The notes beneath the pieces are model-generated. The model searched no databases. It worked only from the letters and a program-made list of their open reading frames with translations, and was not told where the DNA came from. This document shows, piece after piece, positions 1 through 6,146 of a stretch of 6,482 nt of DNA. The stretch is from an uncultured Eubacterium sp. GTDB taxonomy: Bacteria > Bacillota > Clostridia > Peptostreptococcales > Anaerovoracaceae. Position numbers and translations under genes: made by a program. The stretch lies in NCBI GenBank assembly GCA_900543485.1, contig UQRM01000058.1:1-6482 (forward strand). Reading direction: 5' to 3'. Each line of letters begins with the position of its first letter. The first letter of the stretch is position 1.

Positions 1-50
1 ACACATAATACCGACCAGAATATCTACAGCCGGCAAAACTTTAAACAGTA

Positions 51-398
51 TCATACCAATAAATCCAACATCTGCAGCTTGACTGCCGCCAAAGCTCCTG
101 CCATAGTAGAATTGGTATCTCCATAGAGAAGCACTGCATCCGGTTGCTCCTTCAAAAGGACATCTTCAATAGCAATGAGCATCTCGCCGGTCATCTTGCC
201 GTGCGAACCGCCTGAAATCCCAAGGTTGTAATCCGGATCAGGAATGTCCAATTCTTTAAAAAATACATCCGACATATTGTAATCGTAATGCTGCCCCGTA
301 TGAACGAGGATTTCCTCATATTCTTTTCTCAGTTCTCGGGAGACAACTGCCGCTTTTATAAATTGGGGACGAGCACCCACTATGGTCAATACTTTCAT
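51..398 (-). pseudogene. wecB: Truncated non-hydrolysing UDP-HexNAc 2-epimerase (WecB/WbpI family), N-terminal fragment
   Basis: The family interconverts UDP-GlcNAc-type sugars and their C2 epimers (ManNAc type) in the cytoplasm to feed glycan assembly. Visible signatures are [15 protein letters not shown] at residues 1-15, LVHTGQHYD at 31-39 and LLYGDTNST at 90-98. The GGSHGKMTG stretch (63-71) resembles WbpI-type epimerases as I remember them. I chose ATG at 398 over an in-frame GTG at 416: the homology begins at 398 and AAAGGA sits 8 bases upstream, whereas the GTG lies directly behind the previous gene's stop. The gene follows the GT4 gene after 18 bases and is probably co-transcribed. 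Only 115 residues remain of a usual 360-380. Homology ends at AAVKL(Q), where the family continues roughly HIPV-HVEAGLRS, then six unrelated codons lead to TGA. One family active-site acidic residue (the D of GDTNST) remains, but the later glutamates and histidine are lost, so the product should be inactive. Confidence 0.85.
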
Positions 399-416
399 CA
401 AAGTTTTCCTTTCCAC

Positions 417-1643
417 CTATTCCATGACACTTTCAAATTTCTTGGATAAGCTTCGGTAGTTAAAAAACTCTTTCGCAGCTTTAACTCCATTTTCACCCAT
501 CCTTTTCCTTGTTTCTTCGTCCAAATGTATCAATTCTTTTATTCCCATTTCTAAAGCATCTATATCGTCTCCGTCTACCGAAATGCCGCAATCATACTCT
601 TTTACATAATTGTTGGGAGCATCCACCATATAAAGTATCGGTTTTCCACCCATCATCGCATCAAACAATTTATTCATGGAAATACCAAACCTGAATATTT
701 TCTGGCTTTTTGCTCCTACAAATGAAGCATCTATATAATTAAACAAGTCGGGGATGGCTTTTTTGGGTATCGGGTCAAAAAAGGTGAACTTATCTTCATG
801 TCCAGCAGTCATCGCTTTTAATTCATCCTTATCCAGCCCCGATCCGATGAAGGTAACTGTAAGATCCTTACAATCCATTTTTATAACAGCTTCTATCAAA
901 ACATCTAAATTGTATGTTTTATGAATGCTCCCGAAAAAGCATAAGTTGAATTTCCCATTTTCTCTGTTCTTGTTAAAATGATTCGCGATATTTTGGGGGA
1001 GCTTACTGCTGTGATCCCATTCTTCCAACACCACTCCGTTAGGTATATGCACGAACTTCTCTGGCGCCATTCCATGTTCAATAAAATATGCTTTCGCAGA
1101 AGGCAATAGAGATACGATAAAATCCGATTTCGCACAAAAAGAATCTTCGCCCCTTTGCATCACACGTATGAATGGATGTTTAGGTGACATGCCACCGATT
1201 TCTATCGGACTTATCGGCCACATATCATGCACTTCATGTATCAGTTTCACCTTTTTCCCGGACTTTCGGCGGATGCGTTGACCTACATAGGTATCAAGCG
1301 GATATGTGGACGAGCAGATGACCACATCGGGATCCATCTCCCGTATGATCTTCCCCGCATGCAGCCACAGCTTGGTAACGAACTTGGCCATCGTCACAGC
1401 TCGTTTAACACCGTTTCCTTCATATTCCCCCGTCTTTATCCAATGATAGTGTATCCCGTCTATCATTTCTTCCTGAAAATCCTTCGATATGTCAGGATTT
1501 ATACGGCGCAGGTGGGAATAGTCGGCAGCGATTATATCCACCCGGTGCCCCATCTTTATCCATTCTCTCGCGAAATAGTAAGGCCTGAACTCCATTCCCA
1601 TCTCGGGAGAGCCTGCATAGTGATTTATCAACAATATATTCAT
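417..1643 (-). CDS. GT4-family glycosyltransferase, WbuB-like
   Basis: Predicted 408-residue cytoplasmic GT-B enzyme that moves a sugar from a nucleotide donor to a lipid-linked glycan. The N-terminal acceptor domain starts MNILLINHYAGSPEMGMEFR, typical of WbuB-like proteins, and carries EVHDMWP at 137-143. The C-terminal donor domain begins near IPNGV (200-204), has FFGSIHKTYN at 236-245, and contains the nucleotide-sugar region SMNKLFDAMMGGKPI at 322-336. The usual GT4 E-x7-E motif appears here in the NKLFD form, as in WbuB relatives. ATG at 1643 follows the previous stop by 14 bases, with AGAGG about 10 bases upstream. WbuB in E. coli O26 is an L-FucNAc transferase, but the donor here cannot be read from sequence and no FucNAc synthesis genes are visible. 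GC falls from about 48% in the first 167 codons to about 37-38% in the rest, suggesting a mosaic gene. The family is confident; the specificity is unknown. Confidence 0.9.
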   Translation of the reverse strand: MNILLINHYAGSPEMGMEFRPYYFAREWIKMGHRVDIIAADYSHLRRINPDISKDFQEEMIDGIHYHWIKTGEYEGNGVKRAVTMAKFVTKLWLHAGKIIREMDPDVVICSSTYPLDTYVGQRIRRKSGKKVKLIHEVHDMWPISPIEIGGMSPKHPFIRVMQRGEDSFCAKSDFIVSLLPSAKAYFIEHGMAPEKFVHIPNGVVLEEWDHSSKLPQNIANHFNKNRENGKFNLCFFGSIHKTYNLDVLIEAVIKMDCKDLTVTFIGSGLDKDELKAMTAGHEDKFTFFDPIPKKAIPDLFNYIDASFVGAKSQKIFRFGISMNKLFDAMMGGKPILYMVDAPNNYVKEYDCGISVDGDDIDALEMGIKELIHLDEETRKRMGENGVKAAKEFFNYRSLSKKFESVME

Positions 1644-1657
1644 TTACCCTCTGCCTC

Positions 1658-2353
1658 TCATCTTATGACGCTCACCGCAGTCTTCAGCATGAGTTTAATG
1701 TCATATAAAAAACTGAATTTCTCGATATACTCCAGGTTGTACCGCATCTTATCCGGCAGGACCTCATCCACGTAGGCTTCATCCACCGTCATCCCTTTGG
1801 CCGTATATTCGTCAATGATATCATCCTCGTCCTTATAACATATGCTGGCGAGGGATGTGATCCCTGCCGGCATCAATAGTGTGGCCATCATCTCTTCAGT
1901 ATAAGCGTCCACATATTTTCTCACTTCCGGCCTCGTTCCTACGAAGGTCATCTCCCCTTTGAGCACATTGATAAGCTGCGGTATTTCGTCGAGCCTGCAT
2001 TTCCTTATCTTGGAACCAACCTTCGTTATCCTCATATCGCTCCCGGTCGTGACCAGAGAGCCCATTTTGTCGGCGTTATCGACCATGGTACGGAATTTGA
2101 ATATCCTGAAGTCCCGGTTGCCGGTCGTGACTCTCGTCTGTCTGAAAAATACAGGTCCTTTTGAGTCAGCCTTTATCATCACCGCCAGGATAAGGAAGAG
2201 CCAGGACAGCAATATCAACATGATCAGCGATACGATAACATCAAAAGCCCTTTTGACCAAAAGGCTAAAGCGCCTTCTGGCCAGCATATCGTAATATTTT
2301 CTGACGCTGCTCGTCTTCATCTCCTGAGGCAGGTTTTTCCATGATATAAACAT
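1658..2353 (-). CDS. Monotopic phosphoglycosyl transferase (bacterial sugar transferase, PglC/WcaJ catalytic-domain type)
   Basis: A 231-residue membrane enzyme that starts glycan assembly by moving a sugar-1-phosphate from a UDP-sugar to undecaprenyl phosphate on the inner leaflet. It has the small form of the family, without the extra membrane domain of WcaJ or WbaP. The basic start VKRAFD (33-38) leads into a hydrophobic re-entrant segment (about 39-60). DSKGPVFFRQ (63-72) and FRIFKFRTM (82-90) follow, then the catalytic Asp-Glu pair in RLDEIPQL (D122, E123), then GEMTFVGTRPE (133-143). The re-entrant segment reads LLSWLF where relatives usually have LLSPLF. ATG at 2353 begins 2 bases after the aminotransferase stop, with GAGGG about 13 bases upstream inside that gene. 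A downstream ATG (M12) also exists, but its AGGAG lies too close to be useful. Position after dehydratase and aminotransferase genes suggests a 4-amino-6-deoxy-HexNAc substrate (inference). Confidence 0.93.
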   Translation of the reverse strand: MFISWKNLPQEMKTSSVRKYYDMLARRRFSLLVKRAFDVIVSLIMLILLSWLFLILAVMIKADSKGPVFFRQTRVTTGNRDFRIFKFRTMVDNADKMGSLVTTGSDMRITKVGSKIRKCRLDEIPQLINVLKGEMTFVGTRPEVRKYVDAYTEEMMATLLMPAGITSLASICYKDEDDIIDEYTAKGMTVDEAYVDEVLPDKMRYNLEYIEKFSFLYDIKLMLKTAVSVIR

Positions 2354-2355
2354 AT

Positions 2356-3564
2356 CTATTCGTATTCCCTCATCACGCCTTTGACTCCCTCTATGATATA
2401 ATCTACCTGCTCATCCGTCAACCTGCTGTACAAAGGCAATGTTATCTCATTTCTGTAATAGTTATATGAATTCGGGTAATCTTCGATATCAAATCCCATA
2501 TTTTTATAAGCCGTAAGCATAGGCAGTGGCTTATAGTGAACATTGCTGGCGATCCCTTTTTCCGCAAGCTTCTTTATCATATCGTTTCTCGCATCCTCTG
2601 ATATGCCCACCGGTCTGATGAAATACAGGTGCCCACTGGAACGGTAGTTTTCGCCCGCATGTTCCAGCACGCTCATATTCTCATTTTTAAAAGCATCATC
2701 GTATCTCGATATGATCTCATGCCGCCTCTTCAGCATGCTCTGGTAACGCATAAGCTGTGCAAGGCCCATAGCCGCCTGTATATCGGTCATGTTGCACTTA
2801 TACGCAGGTGAAACTATATCGTATTCCCAAGAGCCTGCTTTCGTCTTATCCAGCGCGTCCTTCGTCTGCCCATGGAGCGACAGATCCATATACTCCTTAT
2901 ATATTCTTTCATCGTCTACACCTTCAATCCCCTTCCAGGTGATCGCCCCGCCTTCCGCAGTCGTCAGGTTCTTTACGGCATGGAAAGAAAAGCAGGTGAA
3001 ATCGGCAAATCCGCCTGATCTTTTGCCATTTTTCTCAGCGCCCAGCCCGTGGGAGGAGTCGGCAATGACGATTATCCTTCCAAGCTTTTTCTGAATATCA
3101 TTGGCCTCGTTGGCAGTGAACTTACCCCGATTTTTTTCCACGATCTCATAAACCCTGCCGTAATCGCAGATTATCCCGGCCAGATCGACAGCGATTATGG
3201 CCTTGGTCTTCTCCGTTATGGCCTTCTCCATAAGCTCGTAATCCATCACCGGCGCATCTTCCTGTATATCCACCATGACGGGCGTCGCTCCCACATGACA
3301 GATGGGGCTGCAGCTTGCCGTATAAGTATATGCCGGAACTATCACCTCATCCCCCGGCCCGACCCCAAGGAGCCTCAATGTCATTTCAATGGCAGCCGTC
3401 GCCGAACCGAGGCAGACGGTCTTTTCTGTACCCATATATTCCGATAACTGTCTTTCAAACTCCTTCGTCTTCGGCCCTGTGGTTATCCATCCCGACTTCA
3501 ACGTATCTACCACAGCATCGATTTCCGCCTGAGAAATATCCGGCGGTGAGAACGGTATGTTCAT
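2356..3564 (-). CDS. DegT/DnrJ/EryC1/StrS-family PLP-dependent sugar aminotransferase
   Basis: Predicted 402-residue cytosolic enzyme that aminates a UDP-4-keto-6-deoxy-HexNAc, normally with glutamate as amino donor. The start is MNIPFSPPDIS, with the family motif SGWITTGPKTKEFE at 24-37. The PLP-binding lysine is K198 in FSFHAVKNLTTAEGG. D169 in IADSSHGLGA should contact the cofactor's pyridine nitrogen. A segment around 132-163 between the VDLAG strand and the ADSSH motif is familiar from Firmicute members. I chose ATG at 3564 because GGGGAG stands 7 bases upstream; a longer in-frame start at 3609 would overlap the dehydratase end and add a charged tail with no homology. The gap from the dehydratase stop is 14 bases, and only 2 bases separate this gene from the next. 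Its place beside a CapD-type dehydratase suggests it takes that enzyme's product. PglE, WbpE and WcfR belong to this superfamily, so the exact product stereochemistry is open. Confidence 0.93.
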   Translation of the reverse strand: MNIPFSPPDISQAEIDAVVDTLKSGWITTGPKTKEFERQLSEYMGTEKTVCLGSATAAIEMTLRLLGVGPGDEVIVPAYTYTASCSPICHVGATPVMVDIQEDAPVMDYELMEKAITEKTKAIIAVDLAGIICDYGRVYEIVEKNRGKFTANEANDIQKKLGRIIVIADSSHGLGAEKNGKRSGGFADFTCFSFHAVKNLTTAEGGAITWKGIEGVDDERIYKEYMDLSLHGQTKDALDKTKAGSWEYDIVSPAYKCNMTDIQAAMGLAQLMRYQSMLKRRHEIISRYDDAFKNENMSVLEHAGENYRSSGHLYFIRPVGISEDARNDMIKKLAEKGIASNVHYKPLPMLTAYKNMGFDIEDYPNSYNYYRNEITLPLYSRLTDEQVDYIIEGVKGVMREYE

Positions 3565-3578
3565 TCTTTCTCTCCCCT

Positions 3579-5405
3579 TTAATTGTTCGTGATGGTGTAC
3601 GTATCGCACACTTTCTCTATCTCTTCTTTTATATGATCGCTGTTAGTCTCCGCGACAGCGATCAGCCCATCCAACTGGTTCAGGAACTCCTCCTGGTCTA
3701 TATCTATCGGTTTGCCGATGAAGATGAGATCGTTCGGTGTACTTTCCAGGCCTTCCTCAGCCATCAACAGCTCCTCGTACAGCTTTTCACCCGGCCGAAG
3801 GCCGACTATCTCGATTTTTATATCCCTGTCGGGGACGAATCCTTTCATCTTTATCAGGTTCACCGCCAGATCATATATCTTGACTGGCTGCCCCATATCC
3901 AGAACGAATATCTCTCCGCCTTTCGCCATGAGGCCTGCCTGAAGGACCAGCGAAACAGCTTCGCTGACGGTCATGAAAAATCTGGTTATTTCTCTGTGGG
4001 TAAGGGTAACCGGTCCGCCTGCTTCTATCTGCTTGAGAAAAAGAGGTATCACAGAGCCGTTGCTTCCCAGCACGTTGCCGAATCGCACAGCGACAAACTC
4101 CGTCTTGGACCTTCGGCTGTAAGTCTGTACGATCATCTCGCATATCCTCTTCGTCGCACCCATCACGTTGGTAGGTCTGACAGCTTTGTCCGTGGAGATC
4201 AGTACGAATCGCTTGACGCCGCACTTGTCCGCCAGCTTTACCATATTGAGAGTTCCCTTGCAGTTATTCTTGACAGCTTCGTTAGGCGAATATTCCATCA
4301 GCGGCACATGTTTGTGGGCCGCCGCGTGATATATCACATCAGGGCTGTATTTTTTGAAAATACACTCCAGCCTGTCGTAATCTCTTACCGAAGCGATCAG
4401 AACTCTCACATCAGCTTCCGGATAATACCTGTTGAGCTCCATCTGAAGCTCGTAGGCCCCGTTTTCGTAGATATCTACGATGAGGAGCTTTCCCGGCTTA
4501 TTGGCCACGATCTGCCTGCACAGCTCCGAGCCTATGGTCCCTCCGCCGCCGGTAACCATTATTGTTTTGCCCGCGACAAAATCCGCCAGCTCAGGATTCT
4601 CTATGACCACAGCGTCTCTTCCGAGGAGGTCCTCGTAATTCACATCTCTCACTGTCTGGCTGAGAGATGAGGTGAGACTCGCAGCGATAGCAGGAAGCCG
4701 TCTGAGTCTGGCGTCTGTTTTCTGACATATTGAAAGGATATCCCTGATGGTTGTCGGCGGAGCTGACGGGATCGCGATGATTATCTCATCCACACTGTAC
4801 TTATCTGCCATTCGTGGTATATCATCACGATCACCTACGATAGGAAGACCGTGTATATATTTTCCCTTCTTAGCCGGGTTATCATCTATGATGCATACGA
4901 TCCTTGACGCTCCCGGGCCATACTGCAGTTCTTTGATGAGCAAAGATGCCGCCGCTCCTGCGCCGACGATCATGATGTTGCGCCTTTCGCCTACGTTCTG
5001 ATATTTTTTCCTGAACTGCTTGAATAATCTTACGGAGAGCCTCGCTCCTGCCAGCAGGATGAACAGGCACACCCAGTTGAACACATAAAAACTGCGTGGC
5101 ATGGCGATGCTCCAAAGGAGTCTGTACACGACATACAACGCTTCTATAACCAACGATGCTTTGAATACTGCGATCATGTCATCGACACCAGCATATGTCC
5201 ATACTCTATTATAGAGTTTGAACAGCGCCAATACGGCAATAGCAATGGTGATGTCTACAGGCAGATAATCGATGGTCGGAATGAGATACTGGATATCCAT
5301 GGTGAAGATACCGAATCTCAACGCTAATGGAGCAAAATCGCTGAAGACCACGATGATCGCATCTATTATGATCAAAATTATTATTCTTATTATCTTCGAA
5401 CGCAT
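3579..5405 (-). CDS. capD: Membrane-anchored UDP-HexNAc 4,6-dehydratase (CapD/PglF family)
   Basis: A 608-residue polysaccharide biosynthesis protein expected to turn UDP-GlcNAc into a UDP-4-keto-6-deoxy sugar using bound NAD. Residues 1-130 hold about four membrane segments (near 5-22, 48-65, 82-100 and 108-122). A first Rossmann-like domain begins at NIMIVGAGAAAS (143-154). The catalytic SDR domain begins at IMVTGGGGTIGSE (282-294). It continues with YHAAAHKHVPLME (359-371), STDKAVRPTNVMGATKR (404-420), RFGNVLGSNGSV (441-452) and GLRPGEKLYEELL (535-547). In the catalytic motif Met415 replaces the usual SDR tyrosine while Lys419 is kept, a known trait of PglF-like dehydratases. Length is normal for the family. 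ATG at 5405 has AGGGA 9 bases upstream. This is the first gene of the operon, behind a 210-base AT-rich gap with promoter-like elements. Nothing looks broken. The family and reaction class are near certain; the stereochemistry at C5 cannot be told. Confidence 0.95.
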   Translation of the reverse strand: MRSKIIRIIILIIIDAIIVVFSDFAPLALRFGIFTMDIQYLIPTIDYLPVDITIAIAVLALFKLYNRVWTYAGVDDMIAVFKASLVIEALYVVYRLLWSIAMPRSFYVFNWVCLFILLAGARLSVRLFKQFRKKYQNVGERRNIMIVGAGAAASLLIKELQYGPGASRIVCIIDDNPAKKGKYIHGLPIVGDRDDIPRMADKYSVDEIIIAIPSAPPTTIRDILSICQKTDARLRRLPAIAASLTSSLSQTVRDVNYEDLLGRDAVVIENPELADFVAGKTIMVTGGGGTIGSELCRQIVANKPGKLLIVDIYENGAYELQMELNRYYPEADVRVLIASVRDYDRLECIFKKYSPDVIYHAAAHKHVPLMEYSPNEAVKNNCKGTLNMVKLADKCGVKRFVLISTDKAVRPTNVMGATKRICEMIVQTYSRRSKTEFVAVRFGNVLGSNGSVIPLFLKQIEAGGPVTLTHREITRFFMTVSEAVSLVLQAGLMAKGGEIFVLDMGQPVKIYDLAVNLIKMKGFVPDRDIKIEIVGLRPGEKLYEELLMAEEGLESTPNDLIFIGKPIDIDQEEFLNQLDGLIAVAETNSDHIKEEIEKVCDTYTITNN

Positions 5406-5426
5406 AATTTTATTTCCCTGATCATT

Positions 5427-5567
5427 AATTTATAGCATGCAATATAGACATGCATTTTGAGCATGCATTTTAATGCTACCATAAATGTGTGATGATTTCA
5501 AGGAATACAGGAAGATTACCCATATTGTCATTCTATAAATTTATAGCATATATTGCAAAATAAGCAA
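5427..5567 (-). promoter_or_regulatory. Putative promoter region of the glycan operon with two extended -10-like elements
   Basis: The 12-mer ATGCTATAAATT (minus strand) occurs twice, at 5549-5538 and 5438-5427. Each copy contains TGC followed by TATAAA, an extended -10 pattern for the main sigma factor. The upstream copy has TTGCTT 16 bases before its -10, a weak -35 match, and would give a leader of roughly 125-130 bases. The downstream copy has no good -35 and would start transcription only some 15-20 bases before the capD start, just ahead of its ribosome binding site. A third weak option is TTGAAA at 5502-5497 with TAGCAT 17 bases later. Which one is used cannot be decided by eye. Confidence 0.45.
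5433..5471 (-). repeat. Three tandem 13-base repeats with TGCATGY core upstream of capD
   Basis: Read on the minus strand, AAAATGCATGCTC (5471-5459), AAAATGCATGTCT (5458-5446) and ATATTGCATGCTA (5445-5433) follow each other without a gap. All three share TGCATGY at the same position. The third unit runs into the downstream TATAAA element. The position just upstream of an operon would suit a regulator binding site, but a 13-base step is not a whole number of helical turns, and chance in AT-rich DNA cannot be excluded. Confidence 0.5.
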
Positions 5568-5591
5568 GCTGTTATTGCTGAGGGTATCAGC
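5557..5591 (-). terminator. Weak hairpins after the hydrolase gene, possible terminator
   Basis: On the minus strand GCTGA-TACCC-TCAGC (5591-5577) forms a 5-base-pair stem about 25 bases after the hydrolase stop codon. An overlapping alternative, AGCAA-TAACAGC-TTGCT (5579-5563), is followed by TATTTT. Both stems are short and the T-tract is poor, so termination would be leaky at best. The position between two functionally separate units is the main argument for it. Confidence 0.25.
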
Positions 5592-5615
5592 CTATTTAAT
5601 ACTTTCAAAATAATA

Positions 5616-6146
5616 TCATATTGCCAACAAATTTTTCATCATAGAAACTATGCTCTTTCCATAGCCCTTTGCCGTTGCCCATCCTTTACCACTAGGATTT
5701 TCTTTCTGTCCAAGCCACTCAACGTAAGGTGCACACCCTCTGTCTACATATCCAAATCTCGGATCAACAAGTTTATTATTTAAAGGTTCATCATTCGCAT
5801 ACGCTTTAAGGTGCTGAATATGCGCTCTGATTCCTGTCCGCACGTCCTTGAAAGTCGCACCTGCGACACCTCCCCCAGTTGCACCTAAGCCAGCAAAATT
5901 AAACTGACTTATTTTAACGTCGCCACTAAATTGAAGCCATCCAGTCTCCTTCATTGCTTGGCAAAAGGCAACTTCAACTTTTATATCTTCCGCTTCTGCT
6001 TCTTCTATGTATATTTGGCAAAATTCTTTCAAAGAAATATCTTCCTTTTCCACATAATATTTAGGGAAAGTTTTTCCGCTTTCATTGAAATATTTAACTA
6101 ATTTATCAGAAGATATATTTACAAATCCTTCGATTATAGTTTTGTT
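5616..6146 (-). pseudogene. Glucosaminidase domain of a cell-wall hydrolase, 3' part of a gene cut by a stop codon
   Basis: Encodes a C-terminal glucosaminidase-type domain, which cleaves glycan strands of peptidoglycan outside the cell. The frame is open for 176 codons from directly after TAA 6149-6147 to TGA at 5618-5616. The first part (TIIEG, then LVKYFNESGKTFPKYY) matches the linker that normally precedes this domain in Clostridia. FCQIYIEEAEAEDIKVEVAF leads to QAMKETGWLQF, whose Glu is the likely catalytic acid. FNFAGLGATGGG, GIRAHIQHLKAYA and PYVEWLGQKENPSGKGWATA follow, all typical, so the domain is complete. The only usable in-frame start is a GTG at 6053; it has no Shine-Dalgarno sequence and would remove the linker. 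No signal peptide is present in this part. The wall-binding repeats lie upstream in the same frame, so I read this as the 3' half of one interrupted gene. Stop-codon readthrough or a sequencing error are alternatives. Confidence 0.85.

Noticed and set aside
72..77. CTGCAG at the epimerase breakpoint read as proof of a cloning chimera
   Set aside because: A six-base site is expected by chance every few kilobases; it is only a hint and is mentioned under the breakpoint finding.
1227..1775. Plus-strand open frame of 182 codons
   Set aside because: Antisense to the GT4 and phosphoglycosyl transferase genes and crosses their boundary; the protein is low-complexity and matches nothing I recognise.
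4039..4180. Met in place of the SDR catalytic Tyr in the dehydratase
   Set aside because: This replacement is normal for the CapD/PglF group of dehydratases, so it is not a defect or novelty.
3315..4670. Long plus-strand open frame (451 codons) opposite capD and the aminotransferase
   Set aside because: It lies antisense to two strongly conserved enzymes, has no recognisable domain or ribosome binding site, and is explained by codon bias of the real genes on the other strand.
5433..5471. Short tandem repeats considered as a CRISPR array
   Set aside because: Units are 13 bases with no spacers; no cas genes are nearby.
5553..5783. Plus-strand open frame starting in the intergenic gap
   Set aside because: Most of it is antisense to the glucosaminidase domain, and no convincing ribosome binding site precedes it.
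5616..6053. Glucosaminidase as an independent short gene starting at GTG 6053
   Set aside because: No ribosome binding site or signal peptide, and the start would cut off the family-typical linker encoded in frame just upstream.
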